Shown here piece by piece: positions 47,566 through 57,391 of a DNA stretch of 64,000 nucleotides; the first letter of the stretch is position 1, and every line of letters starts with the position of its first letter. The stretch lies in assembly GCA_052390275.1 (NCBI GenBank), contig JBQTHD010000019.1:12666-76665 (forward strand), read 5' to 3'. The notes under the pieces were generated by a model that was not told the origin of the DNA, did no database searches, and was given only the letters and a program-made list of their open reading frames with translations. This DNA is from JBQTHD01 sp052390275 (lineage in GTDB: Bacteria > Actinomycetota > Acidimicrobiia > Acidimicrobiales > AC-14). Position numbers and translations under genes: made by a program.

Positions 47566-48830
47566 CGGCGGTGATCGGCCACGGCCAGAGTCGGACCGCT
47601 CCCCCGGCGCCTGGATCCCACCGGTTCCGGGCCGCCCCCCCGGTTCCGGGCCGTCCGCTCCCTGGGTGCGGGCCCGTACCGGGCCACACTTCGAACCAGG
47701 CCGACGGCCATCATCACCATGACCAGAGAGCTTCCGCCGACCGAGAGGAACGGCAGCGGGATCCCCGTCACCGGCACCAGACCGGTCACAACCGCCACGT
47801 TGGCCAGTGCCTGAGAAATGATCCAGGCGGTGGCCCCCACCGCCAACAGGGCACCGAAGCGGTCCGATGCTTTGAGGGCCACCCGGATGCCGACGAAGGC
47901 GATGGCCCCGAAGGCGGCGACGACCAGAAGGGTGCCCACCAGCCCGGTCTCCTCGCCCACGATGGCCAGGATGAAATCGGTATGGGCGTTGGGAAGGAAT
48001 CCCAACTTGGCCCGTCCGCCGCCGAGCCCCAACCCCGTCACTCCCCCCTCTCCCAGGGCGACCCGGGACTGGTAGCTCTGGTATCCACCCGAAGCCGGAT
48101 CTCGTATCGACTGGAAAAAAGCATCGACCCGAGCCCGCCGATAGGAGGGATATGAACTGGCCAGACCGACCAGAACCACCCCCGCCAGGGCCAGCGGAGC
48201 CAGTTGGCGCAGAGGAAGGCCACCGGCGAAGATCATCGCCGCGACCATCACCACCAGGATCACCGCCGTGCCCATGTCCGGCTCGGCCAGGATCAGACCC
48301 GCCACCAGGGCGGTCATGAGCAGGACCGGACGCAGCGTGCGGCGCCAGTCCCACAGAGCCGAACGCGATCGGCGGGCAAGGAGATCGGCCATGAACAACA
48401 GCGTGGCCAGCTTGGCCACCTCCGATGGTTGGAATCGAATCTGGGCCGAGCCCAACCAGCGCCGGGAACCGTCCACATAGACGCCGACCCCGGGGACGAG
48501 GACGAGTACGAGGAGGACCACCGAGACGATGACCGCAGGCCGGGCCAGCCGTCGCCAGCACCGGTAGTCCACGTTGCTCACCGCCACGAGCACCATCAGA
48601 CCCAGGATGACACTTAGGGCTTGGCGGGCGAAGACGGCCCAGGGAGAACCCCCGCCGGCGTCAGAGGATGCCGAGAGCACCATGGTCAGGCCCAGCACCG
48701 ATAGCACCAGGCAGGCAACCATCAACACGTGGCGCAGGCTCTCCCCCGACGAGCGAAAGCGGTCCAGGCGGGTAACCGGGACAGTCGGGGCGGCCCGCCG
48801 CGCCGAGCCCTTGGTGGCAGTTGAGGCCAT
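47562..48830 (-). CDS. ftsW: Peptidoglycan polymerase FtsW (SEDS family)
   Basis: A 422-residue SEDS protein with about ten helices. DYRCWRRLARPAVIVSVV, GSRRWLGSAQIRFQPSEVAK, LAEPDMGTAVILVV, VALGEGGVTGLGLGGG with FLPNAHTDFILAIVGEE, and GLVPVTGIPLPFLSVGGSS are the diagnostic blocks. FtsW polymerises glycan strands at the septum with FtsI. A Gly/Arg-rich cytoplasmic tail overlaps the murG start. ATG 48830 shares a base with the mraY stop (TGATG). No murD lies between mraY and ftsW, where it is normally found. Confidence 0.96.
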   Translation of the reverse strand: MASTATKGSARRAAPTVPVTRLDRFRSSGESLRHVLMVACLVLSVLGLTMVLSASSDAGGGSPWAVFARQALSVILGLMVLVAVSNVDYRCWRRLARPAVIVSVVLLVLVLVPGVGVYVDGSRRWLGSAQIRFQPSEVAKLATLLFMADLLARRSRSALWDWRRTLRPVLLMTALVAGLILAEPDMGTAVILVVMVAAMIFAGGLPLRQLAPLALAGVVLVGLASSYPSYRRARVDAFFQSIRDPASGGYQSYQSRVALGEGGVTGLGLGGGRAKLGFLPNAHTDFILAIVGEETGLVGTLLVVAAFGAIAFVGIRVALKASDRFGALLAVGATAWIISQALANVAVVTGLVPVTGIPLPFLSVGGSSLVMVMMAVGLVRSVARYGPAPRERTARNRGGGPEPVGSRRRGSGPTLAVADHRR

Positions 48831-49870
48831 CACGTCCCCACCGACGAACCGCAGAGCCCTAGCGAGATGCCGTAGAAGACAGCCACCCCCGCCGCGCTCA
48901 TGGCCCCGCCCAGGATCCAGAAACGGATGATGATGGTGGTCTCCGGCCAGCCTTTGAGTTCGAAATGATGGTGCAGCGGAGCCATCCGGAACGGGCGTTT
49001 CCTGAACATTTTGAAGGCGGCCACCTGGATCACGACCGACAGTGAGATGACCACGAACAGTCCACCTACGAGAGGCAGCAACAGGTGCGTGTTGGTGGCC
49101 AGGGCCAGGCCGCCCAACCCTGCGCCCAGGGCCAGGGCGCCGGTATCACCCATGAAGATCCGGGCCGGGGCCGCGTTCCACCACAGGAAGCCGGCGCAGG
49201 CACCGGCCAGGGCACCGGCCACCACCGAGACATCCAGGGCCGGCCCCAGGCCGTAACAGTCGTTGTTTCGAAACTGCCAGAACCCGATGAAGATGTAGGC
49301 GCCGAAGGTGTATAGCGCCGTACCGGCCGCCAGGCCGTCGAGGCCGTCAGCCAGGTTGACGGCATTGGAAGTTGCCAGGATTATCAGCACCGCCCACACG
49401 ACGAAGACTGCCGGAGGCAGGTCCAGGATCCCAAGTCCCCCCACCGACAGATCGGTATTGAACTTGGCCCAAACCACCGCGCCGACAGAAAAGGCGATCG
49501 CGATCGCCACAAGGGCCAGGGTCTTGGCCCGCTTGTTGAGGCCGAGATTTCGCATCCGCCGGGTGGCAATCCAGTCATCGAGGAAGCCGACCAGGCCCGC
49601 GCCGGCAACCAGCAGCACCACCAGAAACGCCGCTGCAGTCCCCCGCGCTCCTGTTCCCGGCAGGTGGCCCGCGGCATACCCCAGAATCACCGCAGCGACG
49701 ATTGCGATTCCCCCCATGGTCGGGGTTCCGGCTTTGGATTGATGACCGGCGGGGCCATCCTCGCGGATCTGCTGGCCCATCTCTCGCCGCCGCATGAAGC
49801 CGATGAGCAGGGGCGTGAGGCTGATGGACGCCACCAGGGCCACTGCGGCAGCGACCAGGACGGCTAGCAC
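48830..49870 (-). CDS. mraY: Phospho-MurNAc-pentapeptide translocase
   Basis: A 346-residue membrane transferase with ten helices that makes lipid I from UDP-MurNAc-pentapeptide and undecaprenyl phosphate. KAGTPTMGGIAIVAAVI, LVGFLDDWIATRRMRNLGLN, TSNAVNLADGLDGLAAGTAL, ARIFMGDTGALALGAGLGGL and PFRMAPLHHHFELKGWPETT are all present, including the catalytic Asp pair and the HHH motif. GTG 49870 overlaps the murE stop by 7 bp. murF, usually between murE and mraY, is absent. Confidence 0.97.
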   Translation of the reverse strand: MLAVLVAAAVALVASISLTPLLIGFMRRREMGQQIREDGPAGHQSKAGTPTMGGIAIVAAVILGYAAGHLPGTGARGTAAAFLVVLLVAGAGLVGFLDDWIATRRMRNLGLNKRAKTLALVAIAIAFSVGAVVWAKFNTDLSVGGLGILDLPPAVFVVWAVLIILATSNAVNLADGLDGLAAGTALYTFGAYIFIGFWQFRNNDCYGLGPALDVSVVAGALAGACAGFLWWNAAPARIFMGDTGALALGAGLGGLALATNTHLLLPLVGGLFVVISLSVVIQVAAFKMFRKRPFRMAPLHHHFELKGWPETTIIIRFWILGGAMSAAGVAVFYGISLGLCGSSVGT

Positions 49871-51369
49871 CCGAGACGCTCCATCTCCTCGGCCGCAACC
49901 GCTGCGTCATCAAAAGGTGACGACGCTCCGGCCATCTCCTGCGTCCTTTCGTGCCCCTTTCCGGCCACCAGCACCACAGGACGGCCCGGGGTTCGGGACG
50001 CGGATCTCTGCGCCCAGGCCAGAGCTTCGGCGATGGCCCCGCGGCGGTCGGGCAGGATTCGGGCTCGCTCCGGATGAACCATGCCGGCGAGGATGTCCGC
50101 CCCGATCCCGGCGGGATCCTCGCCGCGGGGGTTGTCGGTGGTCACTATGACCACCTGTGCGCCCTCCTCGGCCACCCGGCCCATCATCGGTCGCTTCTCC
50201 CGGTCCCGGTCACCCCCGCAACCGAAGACCACCGCGACCGGGCCGCCCGCCGCCAAGAGGCGAACCGCTGCCAGGGCCGACCCGAGCGCGGCCGGGCTGT
50301 GGGCGTAGTCGACAAGCACGGAGAACGAACCACCGGGCCGGACGGCCGTCATTCGGCCCTCAACGGATAGAACCGAGGACAGACCGCAGGCCACCGCCCC
50401 CGGGTCGATCCCCACGACGTCGGCCGCGGTCGCGGCAGCGAGGGCGTTGTACAGGTTGGCTTCGCCGGCGAGCATCACCCGGACGCTGTGCCCTCGCCAA
50501 CGGAAACTGGTTCCCTCTCCGTCGATCTCAGCGTCGGAGGCGTCGGATCGGCCGAAGGCGCGCACCGGGATCCGAGCCGATGTGGCCAGCCTGGCTCCCC
50601 AGGGGTCGTCGCCATTGACCACCGCCCTCTTGCTGAGATCCGGCGAGAAGAGCCGGGCTTTGGCCTTGAAATAGGCCTCCATGCTCCCGTGATAGTCCAG
50701 GTGGTCGGGGCTCAGGTTGGTGAAAACCGAGACTGCGAAGTGGGTCCCCACCACCCTCTGCTGATCGAGGGCATGCGACGACACCTCCATTGCCACCGCC
50801 TTCGTTCCGGACTCGGCCAACCGCGCCAGGCAGCGCTGCAGGTCCGCCGCGCCGGGGGTCGTCTGGGGCGAGCGCGAGTCGGCCACGCTGGCCGCACTTG
50901 CTGGCACCGGGTCCGAGCAGACCCGGGGACGACCCAGAGTTCCGATCGTCTCGGCCGGCTGTCCCGCCTCCTGCATGATCGCTCGGAGGAAGGCGGCAGT
51001 GGTGGTTTTGCCGTTGGTCCCGGTGATGCCCACCACCGTCATCTTCCTCGATGGATGATCCCAATAGGCCGAGGACAGGAGCGCCAGCGCCGCCCGGGAG
51101 TCACCGACGAGGACTCGGGCCACCCGTTCGGGGGTCGTGGTCTCTCGCTCGACCACGACCGCCGCCGCCCCGGCGGCCACCGCCTCCTCCACCAGTTGGT
51201 GCCCGTCTGTCCGGCGACCGCTCAAAGCCACGAAGATCGACCCGGGCCCGACCTGGTCGAGCCGGTCGGTTACCCCGGTCACCTCCGTTTCCACCGCCGG
51301 CCTCCCCGGATCCATTCCCGGATGGGCGTGGTCCAAGAAGGCGGCCGAGAGAAGCCGATCAAGCTGCAC
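49864..51369 (-). CDS. murE: UDP-MurNAc-tripeptide synthetase, meso-DAP-adding
   Basis: A 501-residue Mur ligase. VVGITGTNGKTTTAAFLRAI is the ATP loop, EVSSHALDQQRVVGTHFAVS and FTNLSPDHLDYHGSMEAYF are MurE blocks, and TTDNPRGEDP carries the DNPR sequence that selects meso-diaminopimelate in MurE enzymes. The peptide should therefore have meso-DAP at position three. GTG 51369 lies inside the end of ftsI (11-bp overlap). It is directly followed by mraY; no murF. Confidence 0.96.
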   Translation of the reverse strand: MQLDRLLSAAFLDHAHPGMDPGRPAVETEVTGVTDRLDQVGPGSIFVALSGRRTDGHQLVEEAVAAGAAAVVVERETTTPERVARVLVGDSRAALALLSSAYWDHPSRKMTVVGITGTNGKTTTAAFLRAIMQEAGQPAETIGTLGRPRVCSDPVPASAASVADSRSPQTTPGAADLQRCLARLAESGTKAVAMEVSSHALDQQRVVGTHFAVSVFTNLSPDHLDYHGSMEAYFKAKARLFSPDLSKRAVVNGDDPWGARLATSARIPVRAFGRSDASDAEIDGEGTSFRWRGHSVRVMLAGEANLYNALAAATAADVVGIDPGAVACGLSSVLSVEGRMTAVRPGGSFSVLVDYAHSPAALGSALAAVRLLAAGGPVAVVFGCGGDRDREKRPMMGRVAEEGAQVVIVTTDNPRGEDPAGIGADILAGMVHPERARILPDRRGAIAEALAWAQRSASRTPGRPVVLVAGKGHERTQEMAGASSPFDDAAVAAEEMERLGC

Positions 51370-53353
51370 GGCCGGCCGCCACCCCGACCCGACCCTCGGG
51401 CTCGGCGTCCGCTGGGGCTCTCTCCGCTGGGGCTCCTCCCTCTGGGGCTCTCTCCGCCGGGTCGACCCTTGCCCGGCCGCCGTCGCCGGGTTCGCTCGTT
51501 TCCGCCCGATGGGTGACTGTCGGGGTCGTCCTTGCGGCCGGCTCGATCCCGGCCGGGGCCCCGGCCCTGGCCACTGCTGGATCTCCGGCCGGTGGGGCTC
51601 GCAAGCCTCGGCCCGGGCCGATCGGGGCTCCCGCCGGCACCTCCAGATAGCTGGCCGCGAAGCGGGCTATCGAGGCGAACAGCGGAGCCGCCGTAATTCC
51701 CCCGTAGTAGGGGGTCGGCTCGTCGAGGATGACGATGGCTGACAGGCGAGGAGATTCTGCCGGCAGGAACCCGACGAACGACGCGAGGTAGGCGCCCTCC
51801 TGATAGCCGAGACCCTGGGTCTTGGGCTTGCGGGCGGTACCGGTCTTGCCTGCCACCGTGTACCCATCGACGGCCGCGGCGGTCCCCGTGCCCTCTTTCA
51901 CGGCTTTCACCAGCATCGATGTCACCGCCGAGGCTGTCTCGGTTGATACCACCCGCCTGGCCTGGGGCCGAGTGGGGCTTTGCTCCCGGCCACTGGAGTC
52001 GACGGCGGCCCTTACCAGGCGGGGGTGGACCTCCACACCGCCGTTGGCCAGGGTGTTGTAGACCCCCAGCATCTGCAGAGCGGTCACCGCCACACCTTGC
52101 CCGATGGGGATCGAGCCGATGGACGAACCCGTCCAGTTGCGGACCTGTGGCACCAGGCCTGCCGCTTCCCCCGGGAACGCGACGGCGGTGGCCCGGTCCA
52201 ACCCGAATCTCCGGAGATAGCCGTCCACCCGCTCGCGTCCAAGTTGCTGGGCGATGAGTATGGACCCCACGTTGGAGGACTGGGCCAGAACCTCGCTGAC
52301 ATCCCACCACATGGGGGGATGAGGCTCAGAGTCCTTGAAGAGAGCGTCGGCCACCTGCAGGCGATCAGGGACGTTCATCCGGGTCCCGGGCGCGACCACC
52401 CCTTCCTCCAATGCCCCCGCGATGGTGGCCACCTTGAGAACCGACCCCAGTTCCTGCACCCGGACGACCGCCATGTTGTCGGTGCTCGGCTGCGGGCGCC
52501 GGCCGGGGGCGCCGACCAGGTTGGCCATGGCGAGGATGTCCCCGGAGCCCACGTCGGTGACCACCACGATCCCGCCCCGGGCTCGGGTGCGCACCATCTG
52601 GTCGGCCAACAACCGCTCCACCTCGAGTTGCAACGGCCGGTCGAGGGTCAGTTCCAGGCGTCCCCCCTGCACCGCCGGTTGGGACAGTCGCCTTCCGGCG
52701 GGGACCTCGTTGCCCCGGTTGTCCCGCTCCAAGGTCTCCTGGCCCGAACTCCCCACCAGGATCCCCTGGTGGTCGGATTCCAGACCCGACTTGCCGTTGT
52801 CGAAGAAGTCAACCTCTCCGATGACCGGAGCGGCCGTCCTGGCCCCGGGATAGAGCCGCCGCGGCTCCTCGATGGTTTGGACTCCGTGTATCCCCAGACC
52901 GCGCACCGCCTCGGCCACCCAGGGCTCGACCTTACGGGCCAGATAGACATAGGTCCCCTGGCTGATCTGGGCGCGCACAGCCTCCGGCGACATCCCCACC
53001 AGGATGGCCAGGGCCTGGACCGCAGGTTCTCGCCAGTGCTCCTTGAGGTAGGGCGGCTCCACCACCACGGTGGGGAGGGCGACCGACAGCGCGAACTCCA
53101 GGCCGTTGCGATCGACGATCGGTCCCCGATGCCCGAACACCACCCGGGGGCTGAAGCGTTGAGCGTACGCCTGCTCGATGAACGGTTGGTTGGACAGCGT
53201 CTGAACCTGGACCAGGCGCGCGGCGGCCACGCTCAGACCAGCCAGCACGGTCAGGGCCAGAAAAAGGATGCGACCACCCATCGGCTTGGAGGCCGGATCT
53301 GATGCTCGCTTCGAGGCCGGCTTTGGGGCCGGGCGGCCCGAACTCCGAGCCAT
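51359..53353 (-). CDS. ftsI: Septal penicillin-binding protein FtsI (PBP3)
   Basis: A 664-residue class B penicillin-binding protein. One helix near residue 28-45 is followed by the pedestal domain (GHRGPIVDRNGLEFALSVAL) and the transpeptidase: SxxK as ELGSVLKVATIAGAL, SxN as LAQSSNVGSIL and KTG as VAGKTGTARKPK. It cross-links septal peptidoglycan with FtsW. The last 90 residues are an Ala/Pro/Glu-rich, repeat-bearing tail with no family counterpart. I chose ATG 53353, 7 nt after the ftsL-like stop; the upstream open frame is out of register with any family sequence. Confidence 0.95.
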   Translation of the reverse strand: MARSSGRPAPKPASKRASDPASKPMGGRILFLALTVLAGLSVAAARLVQVQTLSNQPFIEQAYAQRFSPRVVFGHRGPIVDRNGLEFALSVALPTVVVEPPYLKEHWREPAVQALAILVGMSPEAVRAQISQGTYVYLARKVEPWVAEAVRGLGIHGVQTIEEPRRLYPGARTAAPVIGEVDFFDNGKSGLESDHQGILVGSSGQETLERDNRGNEVPAGRRLSQPAVQGGRLELTLDRPLQLEVERLLADQMVRTRARGGIVVVTDVGSGDILAMANLVGAPGRRPQPSTDNMAVVRVQELGSVLKVATIAGALEEGVVAPGTRMNVPDRLQVADALFKDSEPHPPMWWDVSEVLAQSSNVGSILIAQQLGRERVDGYLRRFGLDRATAVAFPGEAAGLVPQVRNWTGSSIGSIPIGQGVAVTALQMLGVYNTLANGGVEVHPRLVRAAVDSSGREQSPTRPQARRVVSTETASAVTSMLVKAVKEGTGTAAAVDGYTVAGKTGTARKPKTQGLGYQEGAYLASFVGFLPAESPRLSAIVILDEPTPYYGGITAAPLFASIARFAASYLEVPAGAPIGPGRGLRAPPAGDPAVARAGAPAGIEPAARTTPTVTHRAETSEPGDGGRARVDPAERAPEGGAPAERAPADAEPEGRVGVAAGRAA
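51411..51455. repeat. 15-bp imperfect repeat in the ftsI tail
   Basis: Three units close to GCTGGGGCTCTCTCC (51411-51425, 51426-51440, 51441-51455) encode the AERAPEGGAPAERAPADA tail of FtsI, just before the overlapping murE start. Confidence 0.8.
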
Positions 53354-53360
53354 CGCGGGC

Positions 53361-54098
53361 TCAGCCGTCGCGGCTGGACGAAGTGGCCGAACCCGGGGCG
53401 GAGACCAAGGGCACCACCACGTCGGGTCGGACCATCCCCAGCCGCTCGGTCGATTCGAGAAGGATCCTCTCGGGGGCAGCCAGTCGAGCCAGCTCCACCT
53501 GGCCCCAGCGCACGGACTCCCGCTGGGCATTGACCTGGCGCCGCAGTTCCTGGACTTGGGCCTGGCCCCGGCCCAGTTGGATCCACAGGCCAACCACCCC
53601 GATCAAGCCCAGGCACAGTCCGATCACCGCCGATGATCGCGACACCAGGTGACGCAGGCGGCCGGGACTGATCCGGGCTGCCTCGATAAGGGGGACCCGA
53701 TCGGCGTCAGGTTCGATCCTTCGGCTGGGCTGAGCTCCCACGCCGGACCGGACGCCCGAGACACGGGGCTGAGCCGAATAAGCGGTGCCTGACGATCGAG
53801 CCGGTGAAGCCGCCCCAGATGAACGAATTGGGGCAATTCCCGGTGACGAGGCGTTTCTGGTTGACGATCCGCTTACGTCACGTCTGCTTGACGATCGTCC
53901 GGGCGCCGCCGTTCTCGGCGCGGGGGTCGCCGCAACCCGGCGCGACGAACCTCCGTTTGACCGTCCCGGCCGGGGACCGGGCACGGTCTCAGGCAGGCGG
54001 GACGGGCGGCGTGCAGGCCTGGCGGAGCGCTGCGGGGCGGGGACGTCCGGTTCGTGCGAATAGGGGTCTGGGCCGAGAAGCGGGGGGAACAGGCTCAT
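53361..54098 (-). CDS. ftsL: FtsL-like bitopic divisome protein
   Basis: A 245-residue protein in the ftsL position between rsmH and ftsI. Residues 1-150 are a disordered Ser/Pro/Arg-rich cytoplasmic region, residues about 153-175 a helix (RSSAVIGLCLGLIGVVGLWI), and about 176-225 a coiled coil (QAQVQELRRQVNAQRESVRW, then LARLAAPERILLESTERLGM). The layout fits FtsL/DivIC proteins that tether FtsW-FtsI, though the cytoplasmic part is far longer than usual. ATG 54098 overlaps the rsmH stop (ATGA). Confidence 0.82.
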   Translation of the reverse strand: MSLFPPLLGPDPYSHEPDVPAPQRSARPARRPSRLPETVPGPRPGRSNGGSSRRVAATPAPRTAAPGRSSSRRDVSGSSTRNASSPGIAPIRSSGAASPARSSGTAYSAQPRVSGVRSGVGAQPSRRIEPDADRVPLIEAARISPGRLRHLVSRSSAVIGLCLGLIGVVGLWIQLGRGQAQVQELRRQVNAQRESVRWGQVELARLAAPERILLESTERLGMVRPDVVVPLVSAPGSATSSSRDG

Positions 54099-55159
54099 GA
54101 CGCAGCCAGCCTCTCCACCGCTCGCATCCGAGCGCTCTCGGCCCGCGGGTTCACCGCCACCTCGGTCGCAGATGGGCGCCGGACGCCGCGCCACAGGAGG
54201 CGGAACCCGGCCTCAGCCGCTCCGCAGGCGCAGCCGAGTTCGACCGGGCAGCGGCAGTCAAGACCGCAGGCAGTACCCAGGCGGGCCTTGACCAGGGCGT
54301 CTTCTCCGGAGTGGTAGCTCATCACCACTACTCGCCCGCCCGGAGCCAACAGGCCCAGCGCCTGATCGAGGCCGGCGGCCAGGGCAGTGGACTCCTCGTT
54401 CACCTCCATGCGCAACGCCTGGAAGCTCACGCGGGCCGGATGGCCGGGACGGCGGCGCTCGGCTGCGGGAAAGGCAGAGGCGATCACCTCGGCCAGGGCC
54501 CGGGTGGAGCCGATCGGCCGGGCGGCCACGATGGCACCGGCGATACGACGGGCGTAGCGAGCCTGACCCCCCCGGGTCAGCACCCGGCTGAGGTCGGTCG
54601 GGTCGTACTGGTTGACGACGTCCGCCGCCGTCCGCGCCCGTCGATCGTCCATCCGCATGTCCAAGGGTCCTTCCAGCCGGTAGCTGAACCCCCGGTCGGC
54701 CTGATCCAACTGGATCGAACTGACCCCCAGGTCGAAGAGAACTCCCGAGACCTGGGCGGGCGGAACCACAACCGAGTCCATCTGGTCGAACCGACAACGC
54801 CGGATGCTGAACCGGTCGCCAAACGGGGCCAATCGGGTCCGGGCGTGCTCCAGAGCCCGGTCATCCTGGTCGAGGCCCAATACCTCCAGGTGCTCGGCCG
54901 CACCGAGAAGCGCCTCGGCGTGGCCGCCCAGGCCGACAGTGGCGTCCACCACCAACCCAGGGGGAACGGCGCCAAGGAGGGCGACCACTTCGGACAACAT
55001 GACCGGTCGATGCAGTTGGCTGGCGGGTGCGATCGACGGCGACGTTGTCGGTTGGATCGCATCCGACGGCCGCGACGCAGGATCGGGGCCTGATACCGGG
55101 GCTTCGGGGGGGGAGAGCCCCGGCACGGCCACTTCGGGTGAAGGTGGATTCGGGCTCAT
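54095..55159 (-). CDS. rsmH: 16S rRNA (cytosine-1402-N4)-methyltransferase
   Basis: A 354-residue SAM-dependent methyltransferase. HRPVMLSEVVALLGAVPPGL, VVDATVGLGGHAEALL (SAM loop), GVLFDLGVSSIQLDQADRGF, LDMRMD, PARVSFQALRMEVNEE and VVMSYHSGEDALVK are the family blocks. An extra 48-residue Pro/Ser-rich segment precedes HRPVM. I chose ATG 55159, preceded by GAGGGG; ATG 55258 is open but lacks one. It modifies C1402 in the ribosomal P site. It follows mraZ after 230 bp that show no gene. Confidence 0.94.
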   Translation of the reverse strand: MSPNPPSPEVAVPGLSPPEAPVSGPDPASRPSDAIQPTTSPSIAPASQLHRPVMLSEVVALLGAVPPGLVVDATVGLGGHAEALLGAAEHLEVLGLDQDDRALEHARTRLAPFGDRFSIRRCRFDQMDSVVVPPAQVSGVLFDLGVSSIQLDQADRGFSYRLEGPLDMRMDDRRARTAADVVNQYDPTDLSRVLTRGGQARYARRIAGAIVAARPIGSTRALAEVIASAFPAAERRRPGHPARVSFQALRMEVNEESTALAAGLDQALGLLAPGGRVVVMSYHSGEDALVKARLGTACGLDCRCPVELGCACGAAEAGFRLLWRGVRRPSATEVAVNPRAESARMRAVERLAAS

Positions 55160-55389
55160 CCGCAGCCCCTCGACCGGGGTGCCGCCGGGAGGGGTTCCCG
55201 GCTCAAGAAGTGGGCGAAGAGGGGGGACTTCTCTGCCCCCGGTCGAGAGGCTGCGCATGGGCCCGTAGGCGTAACTCGGTGGATCTGTGTTGTCGTTATC
55301 TGGAAAGCGTGGCCAGCCAGGACGCTGATTGATTGCCTGGGCGTCGCAAACATTCTGGTAAGCGAGCCGCCCAGGGGATGTGCCGAGGA

Positions 55390-55794
55390 CTACATGTCGG
55401 CAGCCTCGGCCAGTTCCTCGTTGACGGCGTAACGTTCGGGATTCCAGATTTCGACCCAGGAACCGTTTCCGCTGACGACTACCTTGTCCGCGATGCCGGC
55501 TTTGGCTTTCAGCGCCACGGGAAGCTGCAGCCGGCCCTGGCGATCGAGGGTGACCGGATGAGATTTGTTGAAGTACTGCCGAGCCACCGCCCGGTGGACG
55601 GCGCCTCCCCGAGCCATTTCCTCCATGACCTTGCCTTGGGCCGTGTAGACATCTTCCGTGTACAGCGCCAGGCATCCGTCCGGGTGGTAGGTGACCATTA
55701 TCTCTCCGGCGAGCCGGTCCCGGAACAGCGCAGGCAGAACCACTCGACCCGCGGGGTCGACGGCCGGCCTGAACTCCCCGGCAAAGTGCTTCAA
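55390..55794 (-). CDS. mraZ: Transcriptional regulator MraZ
   Basis: A 134-residue protein with two AbrB-like repeats: FAGEFRPAVDPAGRVVLPAL with FRDRLAGEIMVTY, and PVTLDRQGRLQLPVALKAKA with GIADKVVVSGNG. MraZ binds repeated boxes in front of its own gene and controls the dcw cluster. It starts at TTG 55794 with GGTGAG upstream. I could not find a clear set of TGGG boxes in the 217 bp before it. It is first in the leftward dcw cluster and divergent from murT. Confidence 0.94.
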   Translation of the reverse strand: MKHFAGEFRPAVDPAGRVVLPALFRDRLAGEIMVTYHPDGCLALYTEDVYTAQGKVMEEMARGGAVHRAVARQYFNKSHPVTLDRQGRLQLPVALKAKAGIADKVVVSGNGSWVEIWNPERYAVNEELAEAADM

Positions 55795-56011
55795 CGCTCA
55801 CCCCGTCCTCCAAGGGCCGCGGCGCCGGCCCAGCCTCGCGCCGCCGTTGGGTGGGTGGCCCCCTCCAACTCATGGGAGCCCTGGTGGGTGAACGGCCCAA
55901 GGCGAACGAGGCGCTCCCCGTAGCTGGCGCCTCGAACCCATCTTCCATCCAACACGAGCCATTTTTTACCATACGGACCCAATCTGATCCAAGGCCGATT
56001 CGAGCGCGCGG

Positions 56012-57391
56012 GTGAACTCCCTGGGCTCCCCCACCTGGAGGACCAACGCGGCCATGGGAGTGGGAAGCCTGGTAGCCGGCGCCTCCCGCCGCCTGGGCAG
56101 GGGCCAGGGCCGGGTGGTGGGTGCACGGGTGACTCTGGCGCTGGCGCCCCGGAGCCTGGAGGAACTGGCCGCCGGGCGGGAGATCGTGCTGATCTCGGGG
56201 ACCAACGGCAAGACCACCACCACCCGGCTGGCGGCGACCGCCTTGGGTACGGCCTCCCCGGTGAGCACCAACGATTCAGGGGCCAATCTGTTGACTGGGC
56301 TGTGCTCGGCCCTGGCAGGCACCCCCCGCCGCCGGGTGGCGGTCCTGGAGGTTGACGAGGGACTGCTGGCCGAGGCCGTAAAGCGCCTGGCTCCCCGAGT
56401 GGTTGTCATGTCCAACCTGAGCCGCGATCAACTCGACCGGATCGGCGAGGTTCGTAACCATGCCGCCGCCTGGGGTCGCGCCCTCGGGGCGTCGCCCGGC
56501 ACAGTTGCGGTGGCCAACGCCGACGATCCTCTGGTGGCCTGGGCCGGCAGCCACGCCCGTCGAATCGTCTGGGTGCAGACCGGCCAGGCGTGGTCCGATG
56601 ACGCCGCTGCGTGTGCCCGATGCGGGGCTCCCATCATCTGGGGCGTACCGGCACCACCATGCGCACCGCTACCGGACGGCACAAGTGGATCGGCCCTCGA
56701 CGCCGGCGCTGAGACGTCGGAGTCGGATCCGTCAGCCGATGCAACCCGGCCCCCGGCGCGGAACTTGCGGCTGTGGCGATGCTCGGGCTGTGACGCATCG
56801 CGCCCGGAGCCGGCGGTGCTTCTCGAGGCCGACGGCACCGGGCTCGACCGCATCCGCATCCAGGACGACCGCTGCGTTGATCTCGACCTGGCGTTGCCCG
56901 GTTGGTGCAACCGGGCCAACGCGGCCCTGGCCGTGGCCGCCGCCCTGGCGCTCGATCCCCACCTCGATCTTGACCAGGTGAGCCGAGCGTTGGGAGGGGT
57001 GGGTGAGATCGAGGGTCGCTACCAGCAGCGCCAGGTCGGGGCGGTCAGGGCCCGGCTGCTACTGGCCAAGAACCCGGCCGGGTGGGCCGAGACCCTGGAT
57101 CTGATCCGGCCGGCACCGGTCGGTCTCGCCATTGGAATCAACGCCCGGGTGGCCGATGGGCGGGATCCATCGTGGCTCTGGGACGTTGCCTTCGAGCGTC
57201 TAGCTGGCCGCCGCGTGGTGGCCACGGGGGACCGGCGCGCCGACCTGGCCGTGAGACTCCGCTACGCCGGGGTTGCCCACCAGGTGGCCGCCACCTGGCC
57301 GCAAGCGGTGGAACTGGCGGCCGGTGGGCAGTCAGAGGTGGACGTTGCCGCCAACTACACCTCGTTCCAGGAGGCTCGGGCGCAGCTGTGA
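56012..57391 (+). CDS. murT: Lipid II amidation ligase subunit MurT
   Basis: A 459-residue Mur-ligase-like subunit. ISGTNGKTTTTRLAATAL is the ATP loop and the Cys4 zinc ribbon is formed by CARCGAPI and CSGCDASRP. VDLDLALPGWCNRANAALAV and the tail ANYTSFQEAR are MurT signatures (DUF1727). With GatD it converts the D-Glu carboxyl of lipid II into D-isoglutamine. The start is GTG 56012. It is divergent from mraZ across 217 bp, so the amidation pair is a direct neighbour of the division cluster. Confidence 0.95.
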   Translation: MNSLGSPTWRTNAAMGVGSLVAGASRRLGRGQGRVVGARVTLALAPRSLEELAAGREIVLISGTNGKTTTTRLAATALGTASPVSTNDSGANLLTGLCSALAGTPRRRVAVLEVDEGLLAEAVKRLAPRVVVMSNLSRDQLDRIGEVRNHAAAWGRALGASPGTVAVANADDPLVAWAGSHARRIVWVQTGQAWSDDAAACARCGAPIIWGVPAPPCAPLPDGTSGSALDAGAETSESDPSADATRPPARNLRLWRCSGCDASRPEPAVLLEADGTGLDRIRIQDDRCVDLDLALPGWCNRANAALAVAAALALDPHLDLDQVSRALGGVGEIEGRYQQRQVGAVRARLLLAKNPAGWAETLDLIRPAPVGLAIGINARVADGRDPSWLWDVAFERLAGRRVVATGDRRADLAVRLRYAGVAHQVAATWPQAVELAAGGQSEVDVAANYTSFQEARAQL